Shown one piece after another: positions 9,667-19,627 of a DNA stretch of 64,000 nt. Position numbers and translations under genes: made by a program. Origin of the DNA: Geotalea toluenoxydans JCM 15764. Lineage in GTDB: Bacteria; Desulfobacterota; Desulfuromonadia; Geobacterales; Geobacteraceae. The stretch is taken from NCBI RefSeq assembly GCF_001311985.1, contig NZ_BBCJ01000002.1, forward strand, positions 124,001-188,000. Reading direction: 5' to 3'. The notes below the pieces were generated by a model. It made no database searches. It had not been told where the DNA came from and saw nothing but the letters and a program-made list of their open reading frames with translations. Position 1 is the stretch's first letter; every line of letters starts with the position of its first letter.

Positions 9667-11821
9667 ATGGACCTGTCTATGAAAATCAAACGGTATCGCA
9701 ATTGGCCCATACTGCTGAAGATCATGTCTATTCCAGTTCTGAGCCTTTTGTTGATAGTTCTTGGCACCAAGCTGGTCATCGTTCCCCGAATAGAAGCCTG
9801 GCTGATGGAGCAGGAAAAACTCAAGGTTCAGAGTGTGGTAGAGGTTGCCTATCAGCAGGTAGTCCAGGGAGCCCTGGCAGTGTCGCAGCGGAACATTCCC
9901 GTGGAGGAAGCGCAGAAAGAGGTGGTTGCCAGGATAAAAGAGCTGCGCTATGCGGGCAAGGAATATTTCTGGATCAACGACCTGTCCCCGCGGATGATCA
10001 TGCACCCTACCAAACCCGAGCTCGATGGCACGGACCTCACCGACTACAAGGATCCCAATGGCAAGCATCTCTTCAAGGAGTTTGCCAGGGTTTGTGAAAC
10101 GAAGGGGGAGGGTTTTGTTGATTATATGTGGCCCAAACCCAATGAAACCGAGCCTTCGCCTAAAATTTCCTACGTCAAGCTCTATGAACCCTGGGGCTGG
10201 ATTATCGGCAGCGGGCTCTATGTGGACGCCTTCCAAGCCAAGGTGAAGAATCTGCACAACTTCATTCTGGCGTCTTCCCTGATTGCTTCCCTGCTGTTGG
10301 TCATCCTTGCCTGGTCTGTGGGCAGGGGGATAAAGCGTTCCATCGGCCAGGGCTGTACTTTCGCCGCTGCAGTGGCGTCGGGGGACCTGACCAGGACCCT
10401 TAACATCAACCGTGAAGATGAAACTGGCACCCTCGGCAGTTCTCTTAATTCAATGGTGAACGGTCTACGCTCCATGATCGGCAGAGTTACCATGACTGCC
10501 GGTGAGCTTACTATCTCTGCTGGAGAGATAGCAGGCGCCTCGCGGAAGATGGTCATGTCTGCAGAGCAGCAGACCGCGGATGTTGCTGAAGTCTCAGACG
10601 CTTCAGCCCACATCCACGAAGTGACCGACAAGGTAGCTACCGATGTGGACGGACTTACCAGCCTGGCCGCGGAAAGCTCATCGGCGGTAACTGAGCTTGC
10701 AGCGAGCATCGAATCTGTAGCCGGCAACATGGAAAGCCTTGCTGCATCCGTTGATGGCATCGGTGTTTCCATTACGCAAATGACCGATTCAATCAGAAGC
10801 ATCGATACAGGGGGTCCAGGCCCTGACCGATACCTCGGTGACGACTGCATCATCGGTCTTTGAATTTGATGCTTCCATACGACAAATAGAGGCTTATGCA
10901 AAGGAAAGCGCAGCCATTTCAGGTGAAGTGAGAAATGACGCAGAGACCGGCAGAAAAGCGGTAGAGGAAACAATAGCCGGCATTTACGGCATTACCGAGG
11001 CTTCCCGGGTTGCAGCCGATGCCATCGATGCACTTTCAGTCAAGGCCGAGAGTATCGGCTCCATCGTCACGGTCATCGATGAGATCGCGCGACAGACCAA
11101 TCTGCTTGCTCTTAATGCCTCGATAATTGCCGCCCAGACCGGGGAGCACGGCAAGGGATTCGGCGTCGTTGCTGCCGAGATCAAGCAGCTTGCTGAAAGG
11201 ACAACCATGTCGACACGGGAGATTGCCGAGGCAATCAATGGTGTTCAAAGTGAGACCAACAGGCTGTGGACGCAATAGCCCTTGCCGAAGAGAGTATCAA
11301 GGCAGGTGAGACGCTTTCGCTGCAGGCACGGGGCGCACTGGGCAAAATTGTCCAGGGTGTCGAGCGCACGGCGGTGCAACTGGCGGAAATAGCGCGAGCA
11401 ACCAGGGAACAGGCTCTCGGCAGTGATCAGATCCGCAATGCCATGGAGCATGTGACGGCCATGGCAAATTCCATCGCTGGGACCACCTTCGAGCAGCGCA
11501 AGGTGAGCGAGCTGATCCACGGCGAGGTTCGGGCGGGTGAGGGCGTTTTCTTCGGAGGTTATGCTGTCCATGAAAGAACAGGCAAGGGTAGGCGATATGA
11601 TCAGCCATATGGCAAGGCAGGTGTCGGAGTCCAGCAGCGCCATCAGGGAGGCGTGTATCGAGCAGACCAGCGGCAGTTTGCGCATCAAAAGGATGGTGCA
11701 TAGCATAAGCACCTCTACCCGGGCGGTGCTGGAGGAGACCAAGGTTGTCAACAGGGGAGTCTCAAATATGGGGTCAAACACGGAGTTGCTGCAAAAGGAG
11801 ATGGCAGGGTTCAATCTCTGA
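9667..11821 (+). CDS. Methyl-accepting chemotaxis protein with periplasmic Cache domain
   Basis: About 717 residues: TM1 ([15 protein letters not shown]), a single-Cache sensor (about 45-190, with [18 protein letters not shown] and [11 protein letters not shown]), TM2 ([18 protein letters not shown]), a HAMP linker and a methyl-accepting signalling domain whose hairpin tip reads [20 protein letters not shown]. This sCache_2 type usually senses small organic acids, a guess for this gene. The frame changes near 10813 (one extra G in GGGGG), near 11262 (one G missing, restoring [14 protein letters not shown]) and near 11540. No C-terminal CheR-binding pentapeptide is seen. The start with GAG 6 bases upstream was preferred over the ATG at 9679. 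Confidence 0.88.
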
Positions 11822-11827
11822 CCCTTG

Positions 11828-12226
11828 TTAATGATCGCTGAATCCCAGAGCAATCAGGATGCAGCTGCCATCACCGATGACATTGATGCCGCGGTCGCGG
11901 CAATAGGCGATGGCTGACTGGCTCTCAGCTCCCGGCTGCATCCAGATGTTTTTGATCCCCTTCCGGGCCGCTTCTTCCACAACCTTTTCCGTCACTGCCG
12001 GAGGGGTGATGATCGAGATACTGGTCACCTCAGCAGGCAGTTCTGAAACGGAACTTACACATTCCTTCCCTTCGACCTGCCTTTCCTTCGGATTTACCGG
12101 TATGGCCATCAGACCGTGCTCCTGATAGCAGCGTAACACCCGGTTCCCATATTTACTGCGGTCACTTGATGCACCGACCACCCCGAATGCTTCTGCTTTG
12201 AAAAACTCTTCCATCTCTTTTCTCAT
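11828..12226 (-). CDS. CoA-binding (YccU-like) protein
   Basis: 132 residues with the Rossmann-like CoA-binding fold of the succinyl-CoA-synthetase alpha N-terminus: FGVVGASSDRSKYGNRVLRCY, IPVNPKERQVEGKECVSSV, SIITPPAVTEKVVEEAARKGIKNIWMQPGAES. Such stand-alone domains bind CoA but have no settled function. I start it at 12226 because GGAGGG lies 5 bases before that ATG; an ATG 39 bases upstream has no such site. The gene is intact and sits next to a membrane protein gene on the same strand. Confidence 0.8.
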   Translation of the reverse strand: MRKEMEEFFKAEAFGVVGASSDRSKYGNRVLRCYQEHGLMAIPVNPKERQVEGKECVSSVSELPAEVTSISIITPPAVTEKVVEEAARKGIKNIWMQPGAESQSAIAYCRDRGINVIGDGSCILIALGFSDH

Positions 12227-12261
12227 AAATCCCTCCTGTGGCAGCAGTTGGACATTTTTTT

Positions 12262-12691
12262 TCAAAAGAAGGGATACCCTTTCTGTCGTCGTCTTATGAT
12301 GTGCTCAACCAGGAAATAGGCGCGGATGAAGGGTATCTTCTTGCGAAACAGATCGAAAAGGTCGACCCCGAAGTGAACAAGAGCCTGATAGAAACGGGAT
12401 AAAGATGGGGTATAAATAGGCTAGGATGGCGACAAGGAAGAAGAAATCGAAGGTATGGAACAGGCACAGACCGTAGTAGGGTATGTCGTGTTCAATCTTC
12501 CGCAGTTCCTCGAAATACCTGAACATTCCTGATACACTGTAACGTTTGGTGCGCTGGATATAGCAGAGATAATGGTCGACATCGATCAGAACACTACCGG
12601 TGCAAAAGATAGCGACTTCCGCGTTTGACCAGAAGGGAAGCAAGGCGGCAGCAGCGACACCGGTAATGGCAAGATGTTGGTTCAGTGTCAT
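12262..12691 (-). CDS. Integral membrane protein with His/Asp motifs (YdjM/DUF457-like)
   Basis: About 142 residues with three or four hydrophobic segments and conserved-looking metal-binding residues: His6, IDVDHYLCYI, CLFHTFDFFF and ALVHFGVDLFDLF. The pattern recalls the YdjM/DUF457 membrane-bound metal-dependent hydrolases, but I cannot confirm it. The frame shifts by +1 near 12380 (one base extra or two missing); the corrected tail ALVHFGVDLFDLFRKK continues to YPFF and stops at 12262 instead of 12305. The corrected frame restores the last His-Asp motif, which supports it. Confidence 0.6.
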
Positions 12692-12790
12692 TCATTTCTC
12701 CCAGATCGATTGTACCTTCCCTGGTTTTGCTTGTAAAGGATGGGCATTCAACATTAAATATCTCCTCTTCTTCATATCAAAATCATCCTG

Positions 12791-13675
12791 TTATTTCTTG
12801 CGCGCTTTAGGGTGGGCTTTGTCATACACTTCCATGAGCCGGTCTATACTCACATGGGTATACTTTTGCGTGGTGGAAAGGGATGCATGGCCGAGAAGCT
12901 CCTGGATGGCCCGCAGGTCGGCGCCCCCTTCCAGCATGTGGGTGGCAAAGGTGTGACGCAGTGTGTGTGGTGAGATCTTTTTCATGGTAGCAATTTTGAC
13001 TATATGTCTATCGACGATCCGGGCAACGCTCCGGCTTGTAAGGCGCGTGCCACGGGCATTCAAGATCAGTGGCGCTTCTTCAGGGGGGGTGTTCCTTGCT
13101 GAGAGGTAGTCCGCCAATGCCTCAAGGGCTTTTCTGCCAATGGGGACTATTCGTTCCTTGTTCCCCTTGCCGCAAACCCTTACAAGTCGCTCATTCATCT
13201 CCACCTCACCCACATTAAGCGCAGTAAGCTCGGAGACCCTTATACCGCATGAATAAAGTAATTCCAGGATGGCTCGATCACGGAGTGAAAGGAGGTCTTC
13301 CTGCTGTGGTGCCTCAACAAGGGTGGTCACTTCATCGATGGTAAGGTGGTAAGGTATTTTCTTTTCTTTCTTCGGGGTGCTGACCAGTTCGGCCGGGTTT
13401 TTGGAGACAAGACCCTGACGCAGCAGATATTTGAAGAGTGCGCGAATGGCGGCAAGCTGGCGGCCGATTGAGCTTTTCTGGTGGTCCTTGTAAAGTCCGG
13501 CAATATAGCGCCTGATCAGCAGGTGACTGATACTGCCCACATCGGCCTGGACTTTTTCACGATCGAGGAATGACAGAAAAAAGGTCAGATCACTGCGGTA
13601 GCCGGCGACGGTGTGGGGAGAGGCATTTCTTTCAACGGCAAGGTAGCGGCAAAATTGATCAATCAGCTTTTTCAT
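12791..13675 (-). CDS. xerC: Tyrosine recombinase XerC/XerD type
   Basis: Intact, 294 residues. The N-terminal SAM-like core-binding domain covers residues 1-85. The catalytic domain has the expected residues: Arg in YSCGIRVSELT, Lys in CGKGNKER, HTLRHTFATH (His and Arg), GHASLSTTQ (His) and Tyr in KYTHV. XerC/D resolve chromosome dimers at dif. Length and the NASPHTVAGYRSDL start match the housekeeping enzymes rather than phage or integron integrases, and no attachment site or attC array is seen nearby. XerC versus XerD cannot be decided with certainty. Confidence 0.9.
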   Translation of the reverse strand: MKKLIDQFCRYLAVERNASPHTVAGYRSDLTFFLSFLDREKVQADVGSISHLLIRRYIAGLYKDHQKSSIGRQLAAIRALFKYLLRQGLVSKNPAELVSTPKKEKKIPYHLTIDEVTTLVEAPQQEDLLSLRDRAILELLYSCGIRVSELTALNVGEVEMNERLVRVCGKGNKERIVPIGRKALEALADYLSARNTPPEEAPLILNARGTRLTSRSVARIVDRHIVKIATMKKISPHTLRHTFATHMLEGGADLRAIQELLGHASLSTTQKYTHVSIDRLMEVYDKAHPKARKK

Positions 13676-13734
13676 GCTATGAAGTTAAACAATGATTGGT
13701 TTTTTTTCAACTTCTAACTGTGGCGGGTGAGACC

Positions 13735-14861
13735 ATGAAACTGGTCGGCATAGAAAGGGTCGACAGCTACGAGCGGGCTGTCGTTAAGGAAGGTATGGCC
13801 AGGCTCCTGAAGCCATTAGGTGGAATGGAGGCCTTCGTTCAACCGGGGGAGAAGGTCCTGCTGAAGCCGAATATGCTCTCGGCCAAAACTCCGGATGCTG
13901 CAGTGACCACACATCCCGAAGTGCTGCGGGCGGCTATCGAGCTGGTGCAACAGGCGGGAGGCCTGCCATTGGTCGGAGACTCGCCTGGCGTCGGCAGCCA
14001 GAAGAGGGTGGCTGAAAAACAGGCTTGCTGCAAGTGATTGAAGAGACCGGCGCTGAGATTGCTGACTTTTCCGAGCCCGTGGAGGTTGCAGGAACGGGCA
14101 CCTTCAAACGGTTCGCTCTGGCTCGTCCGTACCTGGGAGCAGACAGGATCATCAATCTGCCGAAATTGAAGACCCACGAAATGATGACCATGACCTGTGC
14201 GGTAAAAAACCTCTTTGGGGCTGTCGTCGGGACGGGCAAAGCCGGCTGGCACCTGAAGGCGGGCGCGGATCGGGACCTGTTTGCCAGAATGCTGGTGGAA
14301 CTTTATCTGTTGCGCAAGCCGGATCTGAATATAGTCGATGCTGTCGCTGCCATGGAGGGCGATGGCCCGGGCAGTGGCGATCCGCGCCATGTGGGACTGC
14401 TTTTGGCTGGGGAAAATGCGGTGGCGGTGGATGTTGTAGCCGCTGAGATTGCCGGTATCCCCAAAAAACTGCTCTATATTCAAAGGGCCGCCGCCAGCCT
14501 CGGTGTTGATGGCGCCGACCGCTCGGAGATTGAAACTACCGGTTTACCACTTGAAGAGGCTTGTGTACCTGGTTTTCGACTGCCCCATATCTCCGATGTG
14601 CAGTTTGGTCTTCCCCAGTTCCTGAAGAACCGTCTGCGCCATTACCTTACCTCCCGCCCCTGTTTGGCGGAAGAGAGGTGCAGGCTTTGCGGCGTCTGCA
14701 AAGATGCCTGCCCACCCCATGCAATCCACATAAGAGAGGGGAGATTAAGCTTTGATTACCATGCCTGCATCCGCTGCTTCTGTTGCCGTGAACTCTGTCC
14801 GGAAGGAGCACTGGATGTTGTAGAAGGAACCCTGGTAAAGATAATAAAGAAATTCAAATAA
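13735..14861 (+). CDS. DUF362 protein with C-terminal 2[4Fe-4S] ferredoxin domain
   Basis: About 375 residues. The DUF362 domain (1-300) contains VLLKPNMLSAK, VGDSPGVG, INLPKLKTHEMMTMTCAVKNLFG and NIVDAVAAMEGDGPGSGDPRHVG, the last two being its diagnostic motifs. The C-terminus carries CRLCGVCKDACPP and CIRCFCCRELCPEGA, two 4Fe-4S motifs. The family is common in anaerobes; its reaction is unknown. One A is missing from a poly-A run near 14018; correction joins RVAEK to TGLLQVIEETG. It follows xerC divergently with a 59-base gap, and no partner enzyme adjoins it. Confidence 0.82.
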
Positions 14862-14883
14862 ATATATTTAATGCCCGTCGTGG

Positions 14884-14912
14884 TTGACATCGTTAGGGCT
14901 CAGGATTATTAT
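14884..14912 (+). promoter_or_regulatory. Consensus sigma-70 promoter of an orphan unit
   Basis: TTGACA at 14884-14889, a 17-base spacer and TATTAT at 14907-14912. It is one of the best promoters in the window and points at the short transcript ended by the terminator near 15100. Confidence 0.65.
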
Positions 14913-14918
14913 TGAAAC

Positions 14919-15103
14919 ATCATCAAGAAAATGATGAGGGATAGAAAATTACAGCGAAAGGAGACCAACTGATCTATGTGGACAACAATCTATATGCTTC
15001 GCCCGGTAACCCGCTGCAAAGAAGGTTGCCCTAGTTAGCCCGCCAGCTTCGGTGGCGGGCGTTCCCACAAAGCCCCCTTTACTACGAAAGGGGGCTTTTT
15101 TAT
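14919..15103 (+). ncRNA. Candidate small RNA or attenuated leader of about 185 nt
   Basis: The interval runs from the predicted start of the 14884-14912 promoter to the end of a T-tailed terminator. It holds a small hairpin (CATCATC/GATGATG), a GC-rich hairpin GCCCGCCA-GCTTCGG-TGGCGGGC type at about 15038-15061, and the terminator stem AGCCCCCTTT/AAAGGGGGCT. GGA motifs at AGGGATA, AAGGAGA and GTGGACA are spaced through the 5' half. The length suits 6S RNA, but I cannot find its signature. A 20-codon ORF (14976-15038) also lies inside, so a leader peptide is an alternative. Confidence 0.4.
15072..15103 (+). terminator. Rho-independent terminator of the orphan unit
   Basis: Stem AGCCCCCTTT/AAAGGGGGCT around ACTACG with a run of six T. 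It lies about 180 bases before the transglycosylase start, so it separates the two units. Confidence 0.85.
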
Positions 15104-15179
15104 TCATGCCGTTAGCATCTGCCATTTGCCTTGCATTGACCCCGGTTCCCGCCTGCATATGCAATAAACCCCTTTCACA

Positions 15180-15208
15180 TTGACAAAACAGCGTTTTTCA
15201 TCTAGTCT
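15180..15208 (+). promoter_or_regulatory. Sigma-70-like promoter for the transglycosylase gene
   Basis: TTGACA at 15180-15185, 17-base spacer, TAGTCT at 15203-15208; predicted leader about 70 bases. Confidence 0.5.
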
Positions 15209-15281
15209 TTCACCTTTCAAACTTCTGCCATAAACGGCTTCCATTGCTTTTATCCGTCAATTTCTTGTGGAAGGATGTTCA

Positions 15282-16805
15282 ATGAAAAAGCTACTGGTTG
15301 TGGCAATGATACTGCTTTCTGCAGAGGTATCTCTTGCTGCGGAGCAACCACATTTACTGCAGGAAATGATAGCCCACGATCAGGCTGTGTCCATACCTGA
15401 ATTGGCCAGACTCGGCGTAATGGATGCAGTTCAGCCACTGGATCGTGTCGCGGCCTTGTCAGGTGAAACGCGCATCATCGAGGGGGTGGAACTGTCCCCT
15501 TCGGAAATATTCTCCCTCGAAGCCGCCCTGAGCAAGCAGGTGGAAGAGGGATTCGAACTCAAGCTGCCGGATGAGGAGCTGCCTGAATCGGACCTTCCCC
15601 TGACCTTCAACAACAAGGTGGAATACTTTGTTCGCTATTTTCAAACCGGCGGCAGAAAATCCTTTTCAAAATGGCTTTCCCGGTCCGAGCGCTTCATCCC
15701 AATGATGTGCAAGGTGCTGAAAGAAAAGGGGCTTCCCGAAGACCTTGTCTATCTGGCCATGATCGAGAGTGGTTTTTACCCCCATGCCTATTCCGTTGCT
15801 GCAGCTGTAGGGCCTTGGCAATTCATGTCCGGCACAGGCAAGCGGTATTCCCTTCGCATCAATTCTTGGATCGATGAGCGGCGCGACCCTTTGAAATCCA
15901 CTGTCGCTGCTGCACTTTATCTCAAGGAACTGTATGCCCTGTTCAATAATGACTGGTATCTGGCAGCTGCGGGATACAATGCCGGCGAAAACAAGATCAT
16001 GCGCGCTATCAGCAGGTATAACAGTCGGGATTTCTGGGAATTGTCAAAAGGCTCATATCTCAAGCGTGAGACCAAGGATTACGTGCCGAAACTTTTGGCT
16101 GCGGCAATTATAGCCAAGGAGCCTGCCAAATATGGGTTTGCCGATGTGGCTTATCTTCCTCCCATAGAATTCGATACGGTAACCGTAGCCTCCAGAACCG
16201 ATCTGGAGTTGGTTGCCAAAATCTGTGATGTACCATATGAGACCATCAAGGGTCTTAATCCCGAGCTCAGACGCTGGACTACTCCCCCTGATTATCCAGA
16301 CTACCAACTGAAAATACCCAAGGGAAAGAAATCTGTTTTCGAGGCCGGGTACGCAGCGATACCGGCAGACAAAAGATTTACGGAGAAAATCGAGTATACT
16401 CGCTACCGGGCAAAAAAAAGAGATACCCTGGTCTCGATCGCCAAGCGCTTCGGTACGACCACATCTACTCTGGAGGAGCTTAACCACCTGGGGAAGCATA
16501 GACGTCTGCAGGGCCGGACTCTGACCATTCCAATAATGATGTCGTCTGCTGCAGAGTCTACTGCAAAAGCATCATCGAAACCGGCTGTTACTGCAAAAAC
16601 TGAAAAAACCTTCAACAAGTACTACACAGTCAAGAAGGGGGATACCCTTGCCTCTCTCGCCAGACGCTTCAACGTCTCTGCCAGTATTCTCTCCGCATGG
16701 AATAACATCAGGACAAAGGTTGCACTTCGTCCCGGCAAGAGGATAATTGTTGCCAAGTACGTGGAAAAGAAGGGTGGGATGGAGAGTGCCGAGGATAATG
16801 GCTGA
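15282..16805 (+). CDS. mltD: Membrane-bound lytic murein transglycosylase D-like protein with LysM repeats
   Basis: Intact, 507 residues. A signal peptide (KKLLVVAMILLSAEVSLAAE) is followed by an SLT family-1 domain: catalytic Glu in YLAMIESGFYPHAYS, then GPWQFMSGTGKRYSL, DERRDPLKST and AAAGYNAGE. After a linker come two or three LysM motifs, the clearest being YRAKKRDTLVSIAKRF and YTVKKGDTLASLARRF. MltD cleaves peptidoglycan glycan strands with 1,6-anhydro formation. The start at 15282 has AAGGA 7 bases upstream; an in-frame ATG 15 bases earlier does not. No lipobox Cys is seen, so it may be periplasmic or held by LysM binding. Confidence 0.9.
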   Translation: MKKLLVVAMILLSAEVSLAAEQPHLLQEMIAHDQAVSIPELARLGVMDAVQPLDRVAALSGETRIIEGVELSPSEIFSLEAALSKQVEEGFELKLPDEELPESDLPLTFNNKVEYFVRYFQTGGRKSFSKWLSRSERFIPMMCKVLKEKGLPEDLVYLAMIESGFYPHAYSVAAAVGPWQFMSGTGKRYSLRINSWIDERRDPLKSTVAAALYLKELYALFNNDWYLAAAGYNAGENKIMRAISRYNSRDFWELSKGSYLKRETKDYVPKLLAAAIIAKEPAKYGFADVAYLPPIEFDTVTVASRTDLELVAKICDVPYETIKGLNPELRRWTTPPDYPDYQLKIPKGKKSVFEAGYAAIPADKRFTEKIEYTRYRAKKRDTLVSIAKRFGTTTSTLEELNHLGKHRRLQGRTLTIPIMMSSAAESTAKASSKPAVTAKTEKTFNKYYTVKKGDTLASLARRFNVSASILSAWNNIRTKVALRPGKRIIVAKYVEKKGGMESAEDNG

Positions 16806-16853
16806 TCATTCACCGCTGATTACACGACCTATTTTACTGAAAGGATATAAAAG

Positions 16854-17579
16854 ATGTATAACCTGCTGATTTCTGCCGGCACCGCCATCATCGTTTTCAT
16901 ACTGCTGAAGTTTGCTTTTCACCTGCCCTGGTGGGGTTCTATCCTTATCGCATTGCCTTTTTTTCTCGGCTCGTTCCTGCTTATCTCCCGCATTGTTACC
17001 AAAAAATTGGAAGCCATCATGTCCGGTGCAATGAAGGACATTCAGGCACAACGTTTTGAGAAGGGGCTGAGGGAGCTGAAGGCTGCCTTCAAGTACGGCA
17101 AGTGGCAGATTTATGTTACCGGCCAGATCAATTCCACCATCGGCATGGTTTACTATGTGAAACGGGATTTTTCCAACGCCTTCCCTTACCTGGAAAAAGG
17201 GTTCTTCAAGAACTGGGTTACCATGGGCATGCTCGCCATTACCTACATGAAGCGCAACAAAAGGGACAAGATGAAGGATACCTTCGAAAAGGCGGTGGTT
17301 GCAAGCCCGAAGGAATCTTTGCTGTGGAGCCTTTATGCCTATTGTCTGAGCGATGGCGGCGATAATGGCAAGGCAAAGGAAGTGCTTGAGCGTGGGCTGA
17401 AGAAGCTGCCCGGCGATGAGAAAATAAAGCAGAATTTACAGCTGCTTAACGATGGCAAGAAAATGAAGATGAAGGCCTATGGCGACATGTGGCTTCAGTT
17501 CCATCTGGAAAGCATCGGCACAATCCAGAAACAACAGATGGCGGCTATGGGTGTGAAAAGGCGGATTATCAGAAAATAA
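16854..17579 (+). CDS. Membrane-anchored TPR-repeat protein
   Basis: Intact, 241 residues. Two N-terminal transmembrane helices (LLISAGTAIIVFILLKFAF and WWGSILIALPFFLGSFLLI) are followed by a cytoplasmic helical region with TPR-like repeats (about 70-200, for example FSNAFPYLEKGFFKNWVTMGM and LLWSLYAYCLSDGGDNGKAKEVLERGL). TPR domains mediate protein contacts, so a membrane scaffold role is likely; the partner is unknown. It starts 48 bases after mltD on the same strand and may be cotranscribed. A terminator follows. Confidence 0.7.
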   Translation: MYNLLISAGTAIIVFILLKFAFHLPWWGSILIALPFFLGSFLLISRIVTKKLEAIMSGAMKDIQAQRFEKGLRELKAAFKYGKWQIYVTGQINSTIGMVYYVKRDFSNAFPYLEKGFFKNWVTMGMLAITYMKRNKRDKMKDTFEKAVVASPKESLLWSLYAYCLSDGGDNGKAKEVLERGLKKLPGDEKIKQNLQLLNDGKKMKMKAYGDMWLQFHLESIGTIQKQQMAAMGVKRRIIRK

Positions 17580-17620
17580 GCTTGTAATTATCTGTAAAAC
17601 CTGCCATATTGACCGTTTGA

Positions 17621-17648
17621 AAGGCGGGCTACAAAGCCCGTCTTTTCT
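17621..17648 (+). terminator. Rho-independent terminator
   Basis: Stem AAGGCGGGCT/AGCCCGTCTT around ACAA, followed by TTCTTTTG. Confidence 0.75.
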
Positions 17649-17710
17649 TTTGTTATGGCTCATATAAACTGTGGCAAACGCTGCAAAAGGAAAAGAGGAG
17701 TATTGTAACC

Positions 17711-19513
17711 ATGCAGGAACTGATCAGAAACATCGCCATTATTGCCCACGTCGATCATGGCAAGACTACCCTGGTTGACGCCATGCTCAAGCATGCCGGC
17801 GTTTTCCGCGAAAATGAACAGATCACGGAAAGGGTAATGGATTCCAACGACCTGGAGAAGGAGCGGGGGATCACCATTCTTTCCAAGAACCTTTCCGTGC
17901 ACCATGGACGCTTCAAGATAAACATCGTCGACACCCCCGGCCATGCCGACTTCGGTGGCGAGGTGGAACGGGTCCTGAAAATGGTGGATTCGGTGCTGCT
18001 CCTGGTTGATGCCCTGGACGGCCCCATGCCCCAGACACGATTTGTCCTGAAGAAATCCCTCGATCTCGGTCTAAAGCCGATCGTGGTCATCAACAAGGTG
18101 GACCGGCCCGGAGCCCGCCCCGCAGAAGTGGTGGACATGGTGTTCGACCTCTTCTGCGAGCTGAATGCAACTGACGAACAGCTGGATTTCGCCATTGTCT
18201 ATACCAGTGCAAAGCTGGGCTATGCCATGCTGGATATGAATGCAGCTTCATCCAGCATGGAACCTCTCTTTGCCGTTATCGAGTCCAACGTCCGCCCCCC
18301 CACAGGGGACCAGAATGCACCCTTCCAGATGCTGGTTACCAATATCGATTACAATGACTACATCGGCAGGATTGCCACCGGCAAGATCTTCAACGGCAAG
18401 GTTACTGCCGGTGAAAACATCGCCCTGGTAAGACGGGACGGCAGTGTCGTCAAGGGAAGGATTTCAAAACTTCTTGGCTACGAGGGGCTGAAACAGGTGG
18501 ATATCCCGTCAGCGTGTACTGGTGATATCGTTACTGTTGCCGGTTTCAGCGAGGTGGGTATCGGCGAGACCCTGGCGGCAGCGATAATCCTATCGGCCTT
18601 CCCTATGTCTCCATAGATGAACCGACCATTGCATGAACTTTATCGTTAACAATTCCCCCTTTGCCGGTCGGGAAGGAAAGATGGTCACTTCTCGCAACAT
18701 TCGCGAGCGTCTGGATCGGGAACTGCGTACAAACGTGTCCCTCCGGGTTGAGGATACCGCCAATCCCGATACATTCAAGGTCTCGGGGCGTGGCGAGCTG
18801 CACCTCTCGATTCTCATCGAAAACATGCGGCGCGAGGGTTTCGAAATGGCCGTATCTAAGCCAGAAGTAATCTTCCGTGAGGAGGAAGGCAAAAAACTGG
18901 AGCCGATGGAGTATCTGGTTGTGGATGTGCCCTCCGAATACCAGGGTTCAATTATTGAGAAGATGGGACCGAGGAAGGGGGAGATGGTTGCCATGAATCC
19001 CATGGGCGATACCATCCGTCTTGAATTCATCATCCCGGCTCGTGGTCTCATCGGGTTGCGGGGCGAGGTTATGACCGAAACCAGGGGCACGGCTGTGGTC
19101 ACCCATACCTTCCATGATTACGCGCCCTACAAGGGGGACATTCCGGGACGCAAAAACGGGGTCTTGATAGCCATGGAACTCGGAGAAACGACAGCTACTC
19201 GCTGGATGCCCTGCAGCCGAGAGGGGTCCTTTTCATCGGAGCCGGTGTCGAGGTTTACGGCGGCATGATCATTGGCCAGCACGCCAAGGACAACGACCTG
19301 GATGTCAATCCATGCAAGGGTAAAAAACTGACCAACGTCCGGGCCTCCGGCTCTGACGATGCCATTAAACTTACGCCGCCACGTCTGCTTACTCTGGAGC
19401 AGGCCCTGGAATTCATCGATGATGATGAGCTGGTCGAGGTAACGCCCCAGTCGATCAGGCTGCGCAAAAAAGAGCTGGATCCGAACCGGCGCAAACGTTC
19501 ATCAAAGGCATGA
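17711..19513 (+). CDS. typA: Translational GTPase TypA/BipA
   Basis: About 601 residues. G1 is [10 protein letters not shown]2 lies in KERGITI, G3 is DTPGHADF, G4 is NKVDR and G5 is TSAKLG, followed by EF-G-like domains II, III and V and the BipA-specific C-terminus ([20 protein letters not shown]). BipA is a ribosome-binding GTPase that aids 50S assembly and stress adaptation. Three single-base losses break it: near 18573 ([12 protein letters not shown]), near 18632 (DEPTIA-MNFIVNN) and near 19196 ([15 protein letters not shown]). GAGGAG lies upstream of the ATG and a terminator follows. Confidence 0.93.
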
Positions 19514-19516
19514 CAG

Positions 19517-19548
19517 AAAAAGGCGAGGGATTATCCTTCGCCTTTTTT
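19517..19548 (+). terminator. Rho-independent terminator after typA
   Basis: Stem AAAAGGCGAGG with CCTTCGCCTTTT around GATTAT, then a T run. Confidence 0.85.
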
Positions 19549-19571
19549 ACAGCCGTGCCGGTAGTTTGAAT

Positions 19572-19600
19572 TTGACAACATGAGGATTTTACACTAATTT
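19572..19600 (+). promoter_or_regulatory. Sigma-70-like promoter for bamD
   Basis: TTGACA at 19572-19577, 17-base spacer, TAATTT at 19595-19600; the gene starts 27 bases later. Confidence 0.55.
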
Positions 19601-19627
19601 CTTCAAAAAAATTCTGCAGGTGGACTT

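Larger units (their letters stand above)
14862..15281. other. 420-base intergenic region with an independent transcription unit
   Basis: The region contains a consensus-like promoter (14884-14912), a stretch of structured sequence, a strong terminator (15072-15103) and then a second promoter (15180-15208) for the transglycosylase gene. No conserved protein gene is recognised in it. Confidence 0.6.

Noticed and set aside
12791-13675. XerC-like gene as a mobile-element integrase
   Set aside because: Length and motifs fit the housekeeping recombinase; no attachment sites, tRNA disruption or phage genes adjoin it.
14919-15103. 6S RNA, SRP RNA or GEMM riboswitch
   Set aside because: Only size fits 6S; I cannot find the signature sequences of any of these by eye.
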